DNA from: CAYZJV01 sp049310885
GTDB lineage: Bacteria; Spirochaetota; Spirochaetia; Sphaerochaetales; Sphaerochaetaceae
NCBI RefSeq assembly: GCF_049310885.1
Contig: NZ_JBMDYO010000001.1
Location: 558,001 to 622,000 of the forward strand
Reading direction: 5' to 3'
DNA length: 64,000 bases
Part shown: piece by piece, positions 54,112-62,546 of the stretch
Layout: every line of letters starts with the position of its first letter
How positions within the stretch are numbered: position 1 is the stretch's first letter
Position numbers and translations under genes: made by a program
Notes under the pieces: model-generated
Seen by the model: the letters and a program-made list of their open reading frames with translations, nothing else
Told to the model about the DNA's origin: nothing
The model's database searches: none

Positions 54112-55290
54112 ATGAAACAGAAAAAAATTCTTATTATAATCATTTTACTACTCCTACTAGTATCCAGCGCAACCAATCTCTTTGCATCTCAGAATGAACG
54201 TGAAGTCTTACGACTGTTGTTCACCGGTGGACCACAGGAAGTTGAATATACTACTCAATTCCAAAAGGCAGTTCCTCTCTCATCCATGACACAAATTACC
54301 GATCAGATTTTTGCACAGATTGGGGCATTACTCACTGTAGAGGGTGAAGCCAATCCCTATACGATAATATTTGAGAAAGGCCATGCAACTTTTTACATTG
54401 CTCTTGACCCGGAAGGTAAAATCGCTGGTCTCCAAATTACCGAAATCATACCAGAGGGAACGACTTTGGAGGATGCGGTCGCACAAATCATAGACATGAA
54501 AGGGACTACTTCTGTATTGGTAAGAAAGAATGGGAAAACCTTGTATGAACATAATCCACACCTTCCTCTGGCAGTCGGATCAGCCTTCAAACTGGCGATA
54601 CTCGCAGCATTGGACGATGCAATTGAACAGGGAAGACTAGATTGGGAGCAAATAGTAGTTCTCGATCCGAAGTGGAAAAGTCTACCGACGGGGATCCTCC
54701 AAGATTGGCCGAATGGAAGTCGCGTTACTATAGAGACCCTCGCGACTTTGATGATATCTATGAGTGATAATACCGCTACCGATGCTCTTATCGATCTCGT
54801 AGGACGGGAAGAAATTGGAACCTACATCCCAAGTACCCTCGTAACGCTCTCTACTGGTGAACTGTTTCGTCTGAAAAATCCAGACAATAAACATATTCTC
54901 GAAACATATCGGAATGCATCTACCATAAAGCGTAAGAACATTTTAGATACCATTGGGAAATTTGATCTTCCGGATTCAAACATTTTTTCAGGAAATCCAA
55001 TCGCTATAGATATCGAATGGTATATGAGCACCACGCAATTGGCCAATCTGATTGAGAGATTGGAGCATCTGGATTTGTTGACGGTAAACCCCGGTTTGGC
55101 GAATGTAGAACGGTGGCAAAGAGTAGCCTACAAAGGGGGCTCGGAGCCGGGAGTTCTCAATCTCACCACATTCCTTATCGATACAGAAGGAAACCGTTAT
55201 AGCGTTTCGGTAACTGTGAATGATAGTGACTCCCCTCTACCGGAAAATGATATCATCAGCGCATATCAGACCATCTTGCACACACTATAG
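54112..55290 (+). CDS. Exported beta-lactamase-fold (class A-like) serine hydrolase
   Basis: 392 aa. Signal peptide KKILIIIILLLLLVSSATN in form ILIIIILLLLLVSS, an N-terminal domain of ~120 aa with DUF3887-like features, then a class A penicillin-binding fold: SAFK (the SxxK serine) near residue 160, MSDN (SDN loop) near 224, and YKGGSEPG (KTG equivalent KGG) near 344. True class A enzymes have the E of ExxLN; here it is not clear, so lactam hydrolysis is uncertain. Start MKQKK at 54112 is chosen over an upstream ATG; neither has a clear site. Confidence 0.82.
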   Translation: MKQKKILIIIILLLLLVSSATNLFASQNEREVLRLLFTGGPQEVEYTTQFQKAVPLSSMTQITDQIFAQIGALLTVEGEANPYTIIFEKGHATFYIALDPEGKIAGLQITEIIPEGTTLEDAVAQIIDMKGTTSVLVRKNGKTLYEHNPHLPLAVGSAFKLAILAALDDAIEQGRLDWEQIVVLDPKWKSLPTGILQDWPNGSRVTIETLATLMISMSDNTATDALIDLVGREEIGTYIPSTLVTLSTGELFRLKNPDNKHILETYRNASTIKRKNILDTIGKFDLPDSNIFSGNPIAIDIEWYMSTTQLANLIERLEHLDLLTVNPGLANVERWQRVAYKGGSEPGVLNLTTFLIDTEGNRYSVSVTVNDSDSPLPENDIISAYQTILHTL

Positions 55291-55371
55291 CTATACGCAA
55301 GGCAATTCCTCTGACTGTCGAGTAGTGGAGATGTTACTTGGCAAATGGATACGTATGGATAGAGCAAACTC

Positions 55372-55400
55372 TTGACCGCTTTAATACCTAGTGGTATTAT
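55372..55400 (+). promoter_or_regulatory. PadR-type promoter and operator
   Basis: TTGACC (55372-55377) and TATTAT (55395-55400), 17 bp apart. The spacer and -10 are overlapped by TAATACC-TAGT-GGTATTA (55382-55399), a perfect inverted repeat, and CATAG-CAGTA-CTATG follows. Such sites suit autorepression by the PadR protein encoded next. Confidence 0.72.
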
Positions 55401-55440
55401 GCATAGCAGTACTATGTAAAAGAGGAGGCCAATTCATACC

Positions 55441-55791
55441 ATGAACTTATCGAAAGAACTAGTGGCAGCCTCCGCCACTCCCATTATTCTTGCAATCCTG
55501 CAATCTAACGACTCATATGGGTATGCGATTATTAGAAAGGTACAAGATATCTCACACAATGAAATCGCATGGACTGACGGCATGCTTTATCCGGTCCTCC
55601 ATCGCCTTAATTCCACTGGACTCATCGAATCCTACTGGGAAAAGGCTAGCAATGGGAGACGACGCAAATACTATAAAATCACAAGAGCCGGACGAGAAGA
55701 ACTTTCGGTACTTCTATCCCAGTGGAAAGTGGTGAACCATGCCCTACTGACACTAGATAGCCAAAGAGAGGGAGAATCACATGATGTTTGA
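55441..55791 (+). CDS. PadR-family transcription repressor
   Basis: 116 aa with the PadR winged helix: ILAILQSNDSYGYAIIRKVQ, GMLYPVLHRLNSTGLIESYW and RRKYYKITRAGREEL. ATG lies behind AGGAGGCCAATTC. It overlaps the following membrane gene by 11 bases, a common PadR/HAAS-domain pairing in which the repressor controls its partner. Operator palindrome upstream. Confidence 0.9.
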   Translation: MNLSKELVAASATPIILAILQSNDSYGYAIIRKVQDISHNEIAWTDGMLYPVLHRLNSTGLIESYWEKASNGRRRKYYKITRAGREELSVLLSQWKVVNHALLTLDSQREGESHDV

Positions 55792-57136
55792 TCTGGAATT
55801 ACAAATAGACCTTTGGAAACGTCATTTAGAAAAGGCCGACTCAATTCAAAAAGATGATGTGGATGAGTTGGAATCACATCTTCGTGATAGTATCGATGAA
55901 TTGGTTGGAAAAGGTCTTGTCACTGAAGAGGCATTCCTTATAGCAGTACGTCGTTTAGGGGATGTGGACATGATCAATGAAGAGTTCTCCAAAGTATCTA
56001 CAGAAGATTTTTGGAAACAGTTGTTTATTCCTTCATCCAATAGGACGAGTGCATCGAAAGGCCGAGTAGAAGTCCTAGTCGTGATTGGATTGGCTCTTTT
56101 AGGAGGTTTACTGGGAAAGCTTCCAGCCCTATTCGGATATGGCGATTTTGATGCCTTTGGGCTAATCTATGCACGTAATGCGTCGCTATTCGCTCTTTTT
56201 CCCGTGGCTATCTATTATGTTTGGCGTAGGAGTCTTCCATTCTTACAAAGTATAGCTATGCTATGCCTTTTCGGTTTGGCAGCGCTGGTAGTCAACGGAT
56301 ATCCTTCATTCGAGCCACATCATACCGGAATATTATCGGCAATACACGTACCAATCATCTCCGTTCTTCTCCTTCTCTATTTCTATGGAGATTGGAAAAA
56401 CACCAACACACGGTTGAACTACATCCGCTTTTTGGGAGAGGGGTTCATATTCACGGTACTGATAGGCTTGGGAGGAGTGGTTCTCATTGTCCTAACGTTG
56501 GGAACATTCGAACTCGTGGGAATCGATGCATCACGATTTGTGCAATTTTGGATGGCTCCTTTGGGGTTTTTCGGCATCTTTCCAATCGCAGCCTATCTTG
56601 TCCAGCAAAAAAAGAGTCTCATCGAGAGTATCGCACCGGTTCTCGCTCGGATATTCACGCCATTATTTTTGATTATCATGGTAGCCCTTATCGTTGTATT
56701 CACCATCAAGCCACACGATGCTTTTGAAAACCGGGCATTGTTGATCTGGTTCGATGTAGTCCTTGCCCTCGTTCTCGCTCTCACGTTATATAGTATGAGC
56801 TCAAAGGATTATCGCAGTAGTGCAAATCCAACTATTTGGGATGTTTTCAGTTTCGCTCTCCTTGCTGCAGCCGTCATCGTAGATATAATCGCTCTTGCCG
56901 GTATCTTAACACGACTCTCGGTATATGGATTCTCCCCGAACAAGAGTGCCGCACTTGGCGAGAACATTATCCTACTGGTAAACCTCTTGCTGCTCTCGAT
57001 CGGCTATGCTAGGTACCTCATACGGAAATCTGCATTCCAAACAATAGTTGAAATGCAGATGCGTATTCTTCCAGTCTATGCAATCTGGGCTACCGTTGTA
57101 GTGGTTCTGTTTCCCCTGATATTCGGATTCCACTAG
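55781..57136 (+). CDS. HAAS-domain polytopic membrane protein
   Basis: 451 aa. Residues 1-~85 form the HAAS/permease-prefix helical domain (WKRHLEK, DVDELESHLRDSIDEL, GLVTEEAFLIAVRRLGD) found next to PadR genes, followed by about ten hydrophobic segments. No solute is known. ATG follows GAGAGGGAGAATC. Its stop TAG and the convergent lipoprotein stop touch (57136/57137). Confidence 0.78.
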   Translation: MMFDLELQIDLWKRHLEKADSIQKDDVDELESHLRDSIDELVGKGLVTEEAFLIAVRRLGDVDMINEEFSKVSTEDFWKQLFIPSSNRTSASKGRVEVLVVIGLALLGGLLGKLPALFGYGDFDAFGLIYARNASLFALFPVAIYYVWRRSLPFLQSIAMLCLFGLAALVVNGYPSFEPHHTGILSAIHVPIISVLLLLYFYGDWKNTNTRLNYIRFLGEGFIFTVLIGLGGVVLIVLTLGTFELVGIDASRFVQFWMAPLGFFGIFPIAAYLVQQKKSLIESIAPVLARIFTPLFLIIMVALIVVFTIKPHDAFENRALLIWFDVVLALVLALTLYSMSSKDYRSSANPTIWDVFSFALLAAAVIVDIIALAGILTRLSVYGFSPNKSAALGENIILLVNLLLLSIGYARYLIRKSAFQTIVEMQMRILPVYAIWATVVVVLFPLIFGFH

Positions 57137-57820
57137 TCAATTGTAGGTCCCGGTCAGGGAAAATGTGCCATTAGGTAGGATCTGTTGGATAGTACCGCTG
57201 GAAGGATTAACTTCCAACCATACGAAAGTACCTTCTACTTTGCCTCTAGCCTGTACATCTGCGCCGAAAGACTCCTTCGCAACCCAGTTCATGGAGATTT
57301 CGGCACCAAATAAGGAACCCTTGATCACACCATTGGCATCCAAAATGAGAATCGGATTCATTGCCCCGTCGACTACGGTGATGGTACTATGGTTCGAACC
57401 ATTGAGTGCCGTAGTCTGTTCATCCAGGTTGTAGTTGGTGACATTGTCCATGATTACATACTTTCCATCCAACAGATCCCAATCCGATTCGATCGCTCCT
57501 CCTAGGAACACCCCTTCCGCGATCTCCAAAGGCAAGCTATAGAGGGTCTCCTGTACTGTCTTATGATGGTTACTGTTACCCATATCGCGAGTAACGACAC
57601 TTGTATAATCCTGATAAAGGTTGACCGATGCCGAAAATGACCGGGGAGAACTATTCATTTTAACTTTTGCAGTATCCACCGTACGGGTTTCAAGGCTTCT
57701 TGTATCGGTATCTACATCAGTACCAAGACTTACCATTGCCAAATCACACCCTGCAAAAGCCACCACTATCATGAAGACAACTACAGCAATCGCAATTTTT
57801 CTCCCCATTTTTATTCCCAT
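57137..57820 (-). CDS. Predicted lipoprotein, 227 aa
   Basis: Signal peptide with AFAGC lipobox (Cys near residue 25). The mature part is Thr/Ser/Asn-rich with repeated strand-like segments (GVIKGSLFGAEISMNW, GKVEGTFVWLEVN, GTIQQILPNGTFSLTG), suggesting a beta fold. Start ATG 57818-57820 after GGAGGATTTCGTA. Family not recognised. Convergent and adjacent to the PadR-linked gene. Confidence 0.7.
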   Translation of the reverse strand: MGIKMGRKIAIAVVVFMIVVAFAGCDLAMVSLGTDVDTDTRSLETRTVDTAKVKMNSSPRSFSASVNLYQDYTSVVTRDMGNSNHHKTVQETLYSLPLEIAEGVFLGGAIESDWDLLDGKYVIMDNVTNYNLDEQTTALNGSNHSTITVVDGAMNPILILDANGVIKGSLFGAEISMNWVAKESFGADVQARGKVEGTFVWLEVNPSSGTIQQILPNGTFSLTGTYN

Positions 57821-58000
57821 TACGAAATCCTCCATTGTAACGTTAGAGCTATCAAAATCTTTATTCAAAGAGGTATTCCCAACCATCTTATAAGATTTGT
57901 ACTAGATAGATCATGTAGTATTCCTTTTTAGCATCATACTCTATGAATTCGTAAATGGGTAGTAAAAAATTGCATGCAACGACCTTGGGAGATTCCTATA

Positions 58001-58474
58001 TTACAGGCTTTCGAATAGGTTCACCATCTCTATCGCCGAAGTTCCTGCATCGAACCCTTTATTGCCAGCTTTAGTTCCTGCACGTTCTATAGCCTGTTCA
58101 ATGCTTTCAGTAGTGAGAACTCCAAAAATGACCGGTTTTGCAAAATCCAAGGAGACCTTACCAATACCTTTTGCCACTTCATTAGCAACATAATCGAAGT
58201 GTGACGTGCTTCCTCTGATTACGCATCCCAAACAGATGACCGCATCATACTTTTCAGTCATCAACATCCTTTTTGCTACCAGTGGAATTTCAAATGCTCC
58301 AGGACACCAAGCTAAATCGACATCTTGGGCATCCACCCCGTGTCTCTGCAGTGAATCCATGGCTCCATCGATGAGCCGCGATGTAATAAATTCATTGAAT
58401 CGTGCCGCCACGATACCAAATTTCTTCCCTTTTCCTACCAAATTTCCCGAATACGTCTTCATTGTTTTCATCAT
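58001..58474 (-). CDS. ribH: 6,7-dimethyl-8-ribityllumazine synthase
   Basis: Condenses ArP and DHBP to lumazine, last-but-one step of riboflavin synthesis. 157 aa with VAARFNEFIT, WCPGAFEIPLVAKRM, CLGCVIRGSTSHFDYV, and FGVLTTESIEQAIERAG. ATG 58474 or 58471 both fit AAGGAGCAT. Last gene of the rib operon. Confidence 0.96.
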   Translation of the reverse strand: MMKTMKTYSGNLVGKGKKFGIVAARFNEFITSRLIDGAMDSLQRHGVDAQDVDLAWCPGAFEIPLVAKRMLMTEKYDAVICLGCVIRGSTSHFDYVANEVAKGIGKVSLDFAKPVIFGVLTTESIEQAIERAGTKAGNKGFDAGTSAIEMVNLFESL

Positions 58475-58482
58475 TATGCTCC

Positions 58483-59697
58483 TTAGCTAGATTTTATTTC
58501 GTATAAATGCCCCATCTTCTCAGATTTGACTTTCAGATATCTTATGTTTTTCACATTGGGCAAACTCACAACCGGGACTCTGTCGGAAACCACGACACCC
58601 CTTCTTTCCAATCCTTCGATCTTTGCAGGATTGTTGGTAAGCAATCGAACAGCCGTGGCTCCCAAATCATGTAGGATTTTCGCACCAACATCATACTTTC
58701 TCTCATCTGGGGCAAATCCCAGAGCAATATTAGCTTGTACGGTATCGTGTCCCTCCTCCTGCAATCGGTAAGCTCTCATTTTATTCGGCAATCCGATTCC
58801 ACGCCCCTCCTGACGCAAGTAGATTAAAATACCCTCGCCCTCTTGTGAGATCATATCCATCGCCTTTTTCAGTTGTTCACCACAATCACAACGGAGCGAA
58901 TGGAATACGTCACCGGTCAAACACTCCGAATGCATACGGACCAAGGGCACGTTCTTTTTTGAAAAGCTGTTTGGATCACCCATCACTAGGGCTACATGAT
59001 GATTTCCCGATGGATACTCCATATAGGTATAAGATTTGAATTCTCCATATTCTGTTGGTAGATCAACAACTGAATCACACATGACGAATTGATCATTTTC
59101 CAATCTCCAGGCAACTAACTGATTGACTGAAATTATCGGTAATCCATGTTTTCGTGCGAACATGAACAAATCATCGGTTCGGGCCATTGATCCATCTTCC
59201 TTAAGGATTTCACAAATCACCGCAGCGGGACGTAGTCCTGCGTATCTCGCCAGATCGACTGCAGACTCGGTATGTCCTGGTCGTTCCAAAACTCCTCCAT
59301 GTTTAGCTTTCAAAGGAAAAACATGTCCAGGAGCTCTGAACTCTTTAGCGGTAGCATCTTCTGCTGCCAATCTTTGGATCGATAAAGAACGCTCAAAAGC
59401 GGATATCCCGGTTGTCGTATCGGTATGGTCTACAGAAATGGTGAACGCTGTCCCCATAACGTCTCTATTTACCGTAGTCATAGGCGATAATTCAAGTCTA
59501 TCGATAATGGTTTCGTCCAAAGGAACACATACCAATCCTTTTCCGTGGGTGACCATGAAATTGATAATCTCAGGTGTCGCAAATTCTGCTGCGGCGATAA
59601 GATCTCCCTCATGTTCCCGATCCTTGTCATCGACAACTACTACAATTTTTTTTGATCGTATGGCAGCCAAAGCCTCTTCTATTGTACTAAATTCCAT
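58483..59697 (-). CDS. ribBA: Bifunctional DHBP synthase / GTP cyclohydrolase II
   Basis: 404 aa. Residues 1-~200 are DHBP synthase (RibB), with DDKDREHEGDL metal-binding acids and GHTESAVDLARYAG. Residues ~205-404 are GTP cyclohydrolase II (RibA): Zn site CLTGDVFHSLRCDC, RQEGRGIGL and YDVGAKILHDLG. Feeds both branches of riboflavin synthesis. Operon position between ribE and ribH. Confidence 0.96.
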   Translation of the reverse strand: MEFSTIEEALAAIRSKKIVVVVDDKDREHEGDLIAAAEFATPEIINFMVTHGKGLVCVPLDETIIDRLELSPMTTVNRDVMGTAFTISVDHTDTTTGISAFERSLSIQRLAAEDATAKEFRAPGHVFPLKAKHGGVLERPGHTESAVDLARYAGLRPAAVICEILKEDGSMARTDDLFMFARKHGLPIISVNQLVAWRLENDQFVMCDSVVDLPTEYGEFKSYTYMEYPSGNHHVALVMGDPNSFSKKNVPLVRMHSECLTGDVFHSLRCDCGEQLKKAMDMISQEGEGILIYLRQEGRGIGLPNKMRAYRLQEEGHDTVQANIALGFAPDERKYDVGAKILHDLGATAVRLLTNNPAKIEGLERRGVVVSDRVPVVSLPNVKNIRYLKVKSEKMGHLYEIKSS

Positions 59698-59713
59698 TCT
59701 TTTCTCCTTCTAC

Positions 59714-60379
59714 TCAGGTTGTAAAACCCTGTTCCATCAAATAACCGAAACTCATAACTCCATGGTTTTGTTTGTCTTGTAAAACAGTGTTGTCTCCATT
59801 GGTTTTAAGTAATATGTTCTGTACATATTTTCCCATCTGGTCACATTCGATATTCACCAGATCTCCAACGTTCCTACGTGCCAAAGTCGTCGATCTCCTG
59901 CTATGACCTACTAGTGAAACGGTAAACCTTTCCATCTCGATTTCAGCAACAGTCAAACTGATTCCATCGATTGCAACCGATCCTTTGCGAATGATGAGTG
60001 GGTCACACCCCTTAGGAATACCTATAGAGACCAAAAGAGCTTCCCCAATATCTTCCTTTCCCAAAATTACTGCAGTGGAATCGATATGACCTGCTACCAG
60101 ATGGCCTCCGAGGCGACTGCCAAGCATCATCGCGCGCTCTAGGTTTACAGAACTACCTGGTTTCAACAAACCGAGATTCGTGGCTCCGAGGGTGACCGGC
60201 ATCACCTCAGCCTTGAAAAATCTGGTTGAGAATGCAGTTACCGTCAGACATACACCGTTGACCGCCACACTATCTCCTATACTCAGATCATCTTGGATTT
60301 CTTTGCATGCGATCTCCAACGAATTTCGTTTAACTGAAAGGACCGTCCCTACCTCTTCTATCAATCCTGTGAACATCAC
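59714..60379 (-). CDS. ribE: Riboflavin synthase, alpha chain
   Basis: Dismutates two lumazines into riboflavin. 221 aa with the starting MFTGLIEEVGTV and two lumazine-binding repeats (VNGVCLTVT, GHLVAGHID; IDGISLTVAE). The start overlaps the ribD stop by four bases (ATGA). ATG 60379 or the next ATG; the MMFTG frame is used here. Confidence 0.96.
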   Translation of the reverse strand: MMFTGLIEEVGTVLSVKRNSLEIACKEIQDDLSIGDSVAVNGVCLTVTAFSTRFFKAEVMPVTLGATNLGLLKPGSSVNLERAMMLGSRLGGHLVAGHIDSTAVILGKEDIGEALLVSIGIPKGCDPLIIRKGSVAIDGISLTVAEIEMERFTVSLVGHSRRSTTLARRNVGDLVNIECDQMGKYVQNILLKTNGDNTVLQDKQNHGVMSFGYLMEQGFTT

Positions 60380-61473
60380 AAAGCCTCCCCTATTTCCCTA
60401 TTCGGGTAAGCAACTATTCGGATATCACCACCGGAATCAGAGGTGGCAACATGCGAAAACCTGAGGACTTGCGACAATCGGGAGAAGCCAGAACCCTCCA
60501 CAGGTGTTGGTGCTTGCTCTCCCCCAATAATCATAGGAGCGATGTAACCGATATATTTATCGACTGCATTGGCTGTCACAAAAGACTCGGCAACAGTTCC
60601 TCCTCCCTCGACCAACAGACTGTCGACCTGCCGTTCCCCAAGGTCCGTCAGAAAACGATGGATCATTTCCGTATGCCCAGTGGTTTCCATAATCCATACT
60701 TCAGCTCCTGCCCGTTCGTATGCCTGGACTCGTGATGGAGAAATTCGGTTTGTGCTTACAATCAGGAGGGGAGCCTCATCGATGGACTTGAACAATCTTG
60801 CATCAAGCGGAGTCCGCCCTGTGGTATCCAATACGATGCGAAGAGGATTGATTCCCTTGCCCTCGGCCAACCTCGTAGTAAGAACCGGATCGTCTTTCAA
60901 GACTGTATTGACTCCAACGACAACAGCAGCTACCTGATTGCGCAATTGATGTACCTGTTGGCGAGATTGTGGTGATGAAATCCATCTGCTCTCACCGGTT
61001 CTCGTGGCAATCTTGCCATCGAGACTCATTGCAGTCTTAAGGATAACGAAAGGTTTTTTGGTTTTTATGTAATGTAGGAATATTTCATTCAGCTCAGATG
61101 CCTCATTAGCCAATATACCAACTGAAACATCCACACCTTTGGATTTTAGGTACGCAATTCCTTTACCTGCTACCAATGGGTTAGGATCTCGGATTGCGCA
61201 AACAACCCGTTTTACCCCAGATTCCACGATCGCATCACAACAGGGTGGAGTCTTTCCATGGTGGCTACATGGTTCCAAGGTAACATAGAGTGTGCTATCT
61301 TTCGCAGCATCTTTTGCCATGTCCAAAGCATTGATCTCAGCATGCGGTCCACCGAATTGACGATGATACCCCTCGCCTACGATTTTGTTGTCCTTTACCA
61401 AGACAGCACCAACCAATGGATTTGGACGAGTTCTCCCTATTCCCAATCGTGCAAGGTCCAATGCCCTTTGCAT
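60376..61473 (-). CDS. ribD: Bifunctional pyrimidine deaminase / reductase
   Basis: 365 aa. Residues 1-~145 are the deaminase with Zn site HAEINAL and PCSHHGKTPPC; ~150-365 the reductase (KTAMSLDGKIATRTGESRW in form AMSLDGKIATRTGESRWIS, and LVEGGGTVAESF). First gene of the operon. I use ATG 61471-61473; the TTG at 61491 falls in the T-run of the attenuator and is unlikely. Confidence 0.95.
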   Translation of the reverse strand: MQRALDLARLGIGRTRPNPLVGAVLVKDNKIVGEGYHRQFGGPHAEINALDMAKDAAKDSTLYVTLEPCSHHGKTPPCCDAIVESGVKRVVCAIRDPNPLVAGKGIAYLKSKGVDVSVGILANEASELNEIFLHYIKTKKPFVILKTAMSLDGKIATRTGESRWISSPQSRQQVHQLRNQVAAVVVGVNTVLKDDPVLTTRLAEGKGINPLRIVLDTTGRTPLDARLFKSIDEAPLLIVSTNRISPSRVQAYERAGAEVWIMETTGHTEMIHRFLTDLGERQVDSLLVEGGGTVAESFVTANAVDKYIGYIAPMIIGGEQAPTPVEGSGFSRLSQVLRFSHVATSDSGGDIRIVAYPNREIGEAL

Positions 61474-61489
61474 AAATTTTCGATTTTCC

Positions 61490-61513
61490 AAAAAAATACC
61501 CCCAAAGAGGTAT
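61490..61513 (-). terminator. Riboswitch-linked terminator before ribD
   Basis: Minus strand ATACCTC (61513-61507) and GGGGTAT (61502-61496) around TTTGG, followed by TTTTTTT. It lies right before the ribD ATG, so read-through requires the FMN riboswitch in its ligand-free state. A perfect CGACAGGA/TCCTGTCG hairpin (61555-61573) lies between aptamer and terminator. Confidence 0.8.
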
Positions 61514-61592
61514 CTTCAGGGGTTTGATCAGGAATATGCCAACAATATGATACTCGACAGGAAAATCCTGTCGTATCCATGATTGTCATAAC

Positions 61593-61722
61593 CTCGTTCT
61601 TCTTCCATCCAGACTTTAACTGTCGGCTTCGGATTTTGACCGAATCTGCTCTTACGAGCTCGCGGGCTTACGAACTAGTCGCCTACCGCCGGTAAGGAAT
61701 TACACCTGACCCTGAAGAACCT
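61593..61722 (-). promoter_or_regulatory. FMN riboswitch (RFN element)
   Basis: Minus strand reads GGTTCTTCAGGGTCAGGTG, AATTCCTTACCGGCGGTA, GCCGACAGTTAAAGTCTGGA and ATGGAAGAAGAAC, which are the conserved blocks of the RFN aptamer in order. It lies about 120 bp before ribD with a terminator between. FMN excess should stop the rib operon. Confidence 0.93.
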
Positions 61723-61738
61723 TATACGTATCGCAATC

Positions 61739-61767
61739 AATTAAACACATCATACCCACAATGTCAA
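61739..61767 (-). promoter_or_regulatory. Promoter of the rib operon
   Basis: Minus strand TTGACA (61767-61762) and, 17 bp on, TTAATT (61744-61739). This places the start just before the FMN aptamer. Confidence 0.55.
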
Positions 61768-61787
61768 GAAGCATGGAAAGTGGCCGT

Positions 61788-62546
61788 TCAAGCCAAACCG
61801 GTGAGCTCCCTTGCCTTCTCATTGATCATTGTTTTCAATACTTTTTCGCCCTCTGGGGCATATCGTGCGATGATATTGACAAAAACAGAACCCGCTACCA
61901 CCGCATGTACATGGGGTGCCAACAACTTACTTTGTTGACCACTTCGTATACCAAATCCTCCAAGTAACAGGGAATTTCCCCGAATATCATCCAAGAATTC
62001 GATCATGGACGGATCTATGACTGTCTCACTTCCAGTAATGCCGGCTCTCAATGCAGCATATACGAATTTCCTTTGTAATCTTGTAAGTTTATCGCGTCTA
62101 GCACTATCCATGGAAGGCGCTGCCACCGGAACGGCATACATACCATGGTTCTTACACGCTTCATTTAGACCTTCGTCATAGTCGAATGGAAGATCGGGAA
62201 TGATCAGACCTTTTACACCTACCCCAGCCATAGTAGTGACAAAAGAATCGACACCTCGTCGATAGGCCAAATTCGCATAGGTCATTACAAAAATAGGTAT
62301 GTCCGGAAAGGAAGAAGCAAGTTTTTCGACAAATCGCAAATTGTCACTCATCGTATAACCTCGGGAGAGGACTTCGGACGAAGCCTTCTGGATCGCTACC
62401 CCATCGGCACTCGGATCACTGAAAGGTATTTGGACCTCAAGGTAGGAAACTCCACTTCCAACTAGTGAATCGGCAATTGCGAATGCCAATGGATCGTCGG
62501 GATATCCAGCGATCAAGTGGGCCATCACACGAACAGGAACATTCAT
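61788..62546 (-). CDS. trpA: Tryptophan synthase alpha chain
   Basis: 252 aa; splits indole-glycerol phosphate to indole. Motifs YLEVQIPFSDPSADG (catalytic Glu/Asp), FVMTYAN, GLIIPDLPFDY, LLLGGFGIRSG. ATG 62544-62546 follows GGGAGGAGTTCAA and overlaps the trpB stop by four bases (ATGA). Confidence 0.95.
   Translation of the reverse strand: MNVPVRVMAHLIAGYPDDPLAFAIADSLVGSGVSYLEVQIPFSDPSADGVAIQKASSEVLSRGYTMSDNLRFVEKLASSFPDIPIFVMTYANLAYRRGVDSFVTTMAGVGVKGLIIPDLPFDYDEGLNEACKNHGMYAVPVAAPSMDSARRDKLTRLQRKFVYAALRAGITGSETVIDPSMIEFLDDIRGNSLLLGGFGIRSGQQSKLLAPHVHAVVAGSVFVNIIARYAPEGEKVLKTMINEKARELTGLA

Noticed and set aside
57961..57981. TTGCATGCAA palindrome followed by T-run after ribH
   Set aside because: Stem of only three pairs with a four-base loop; not convincing as a terminator.
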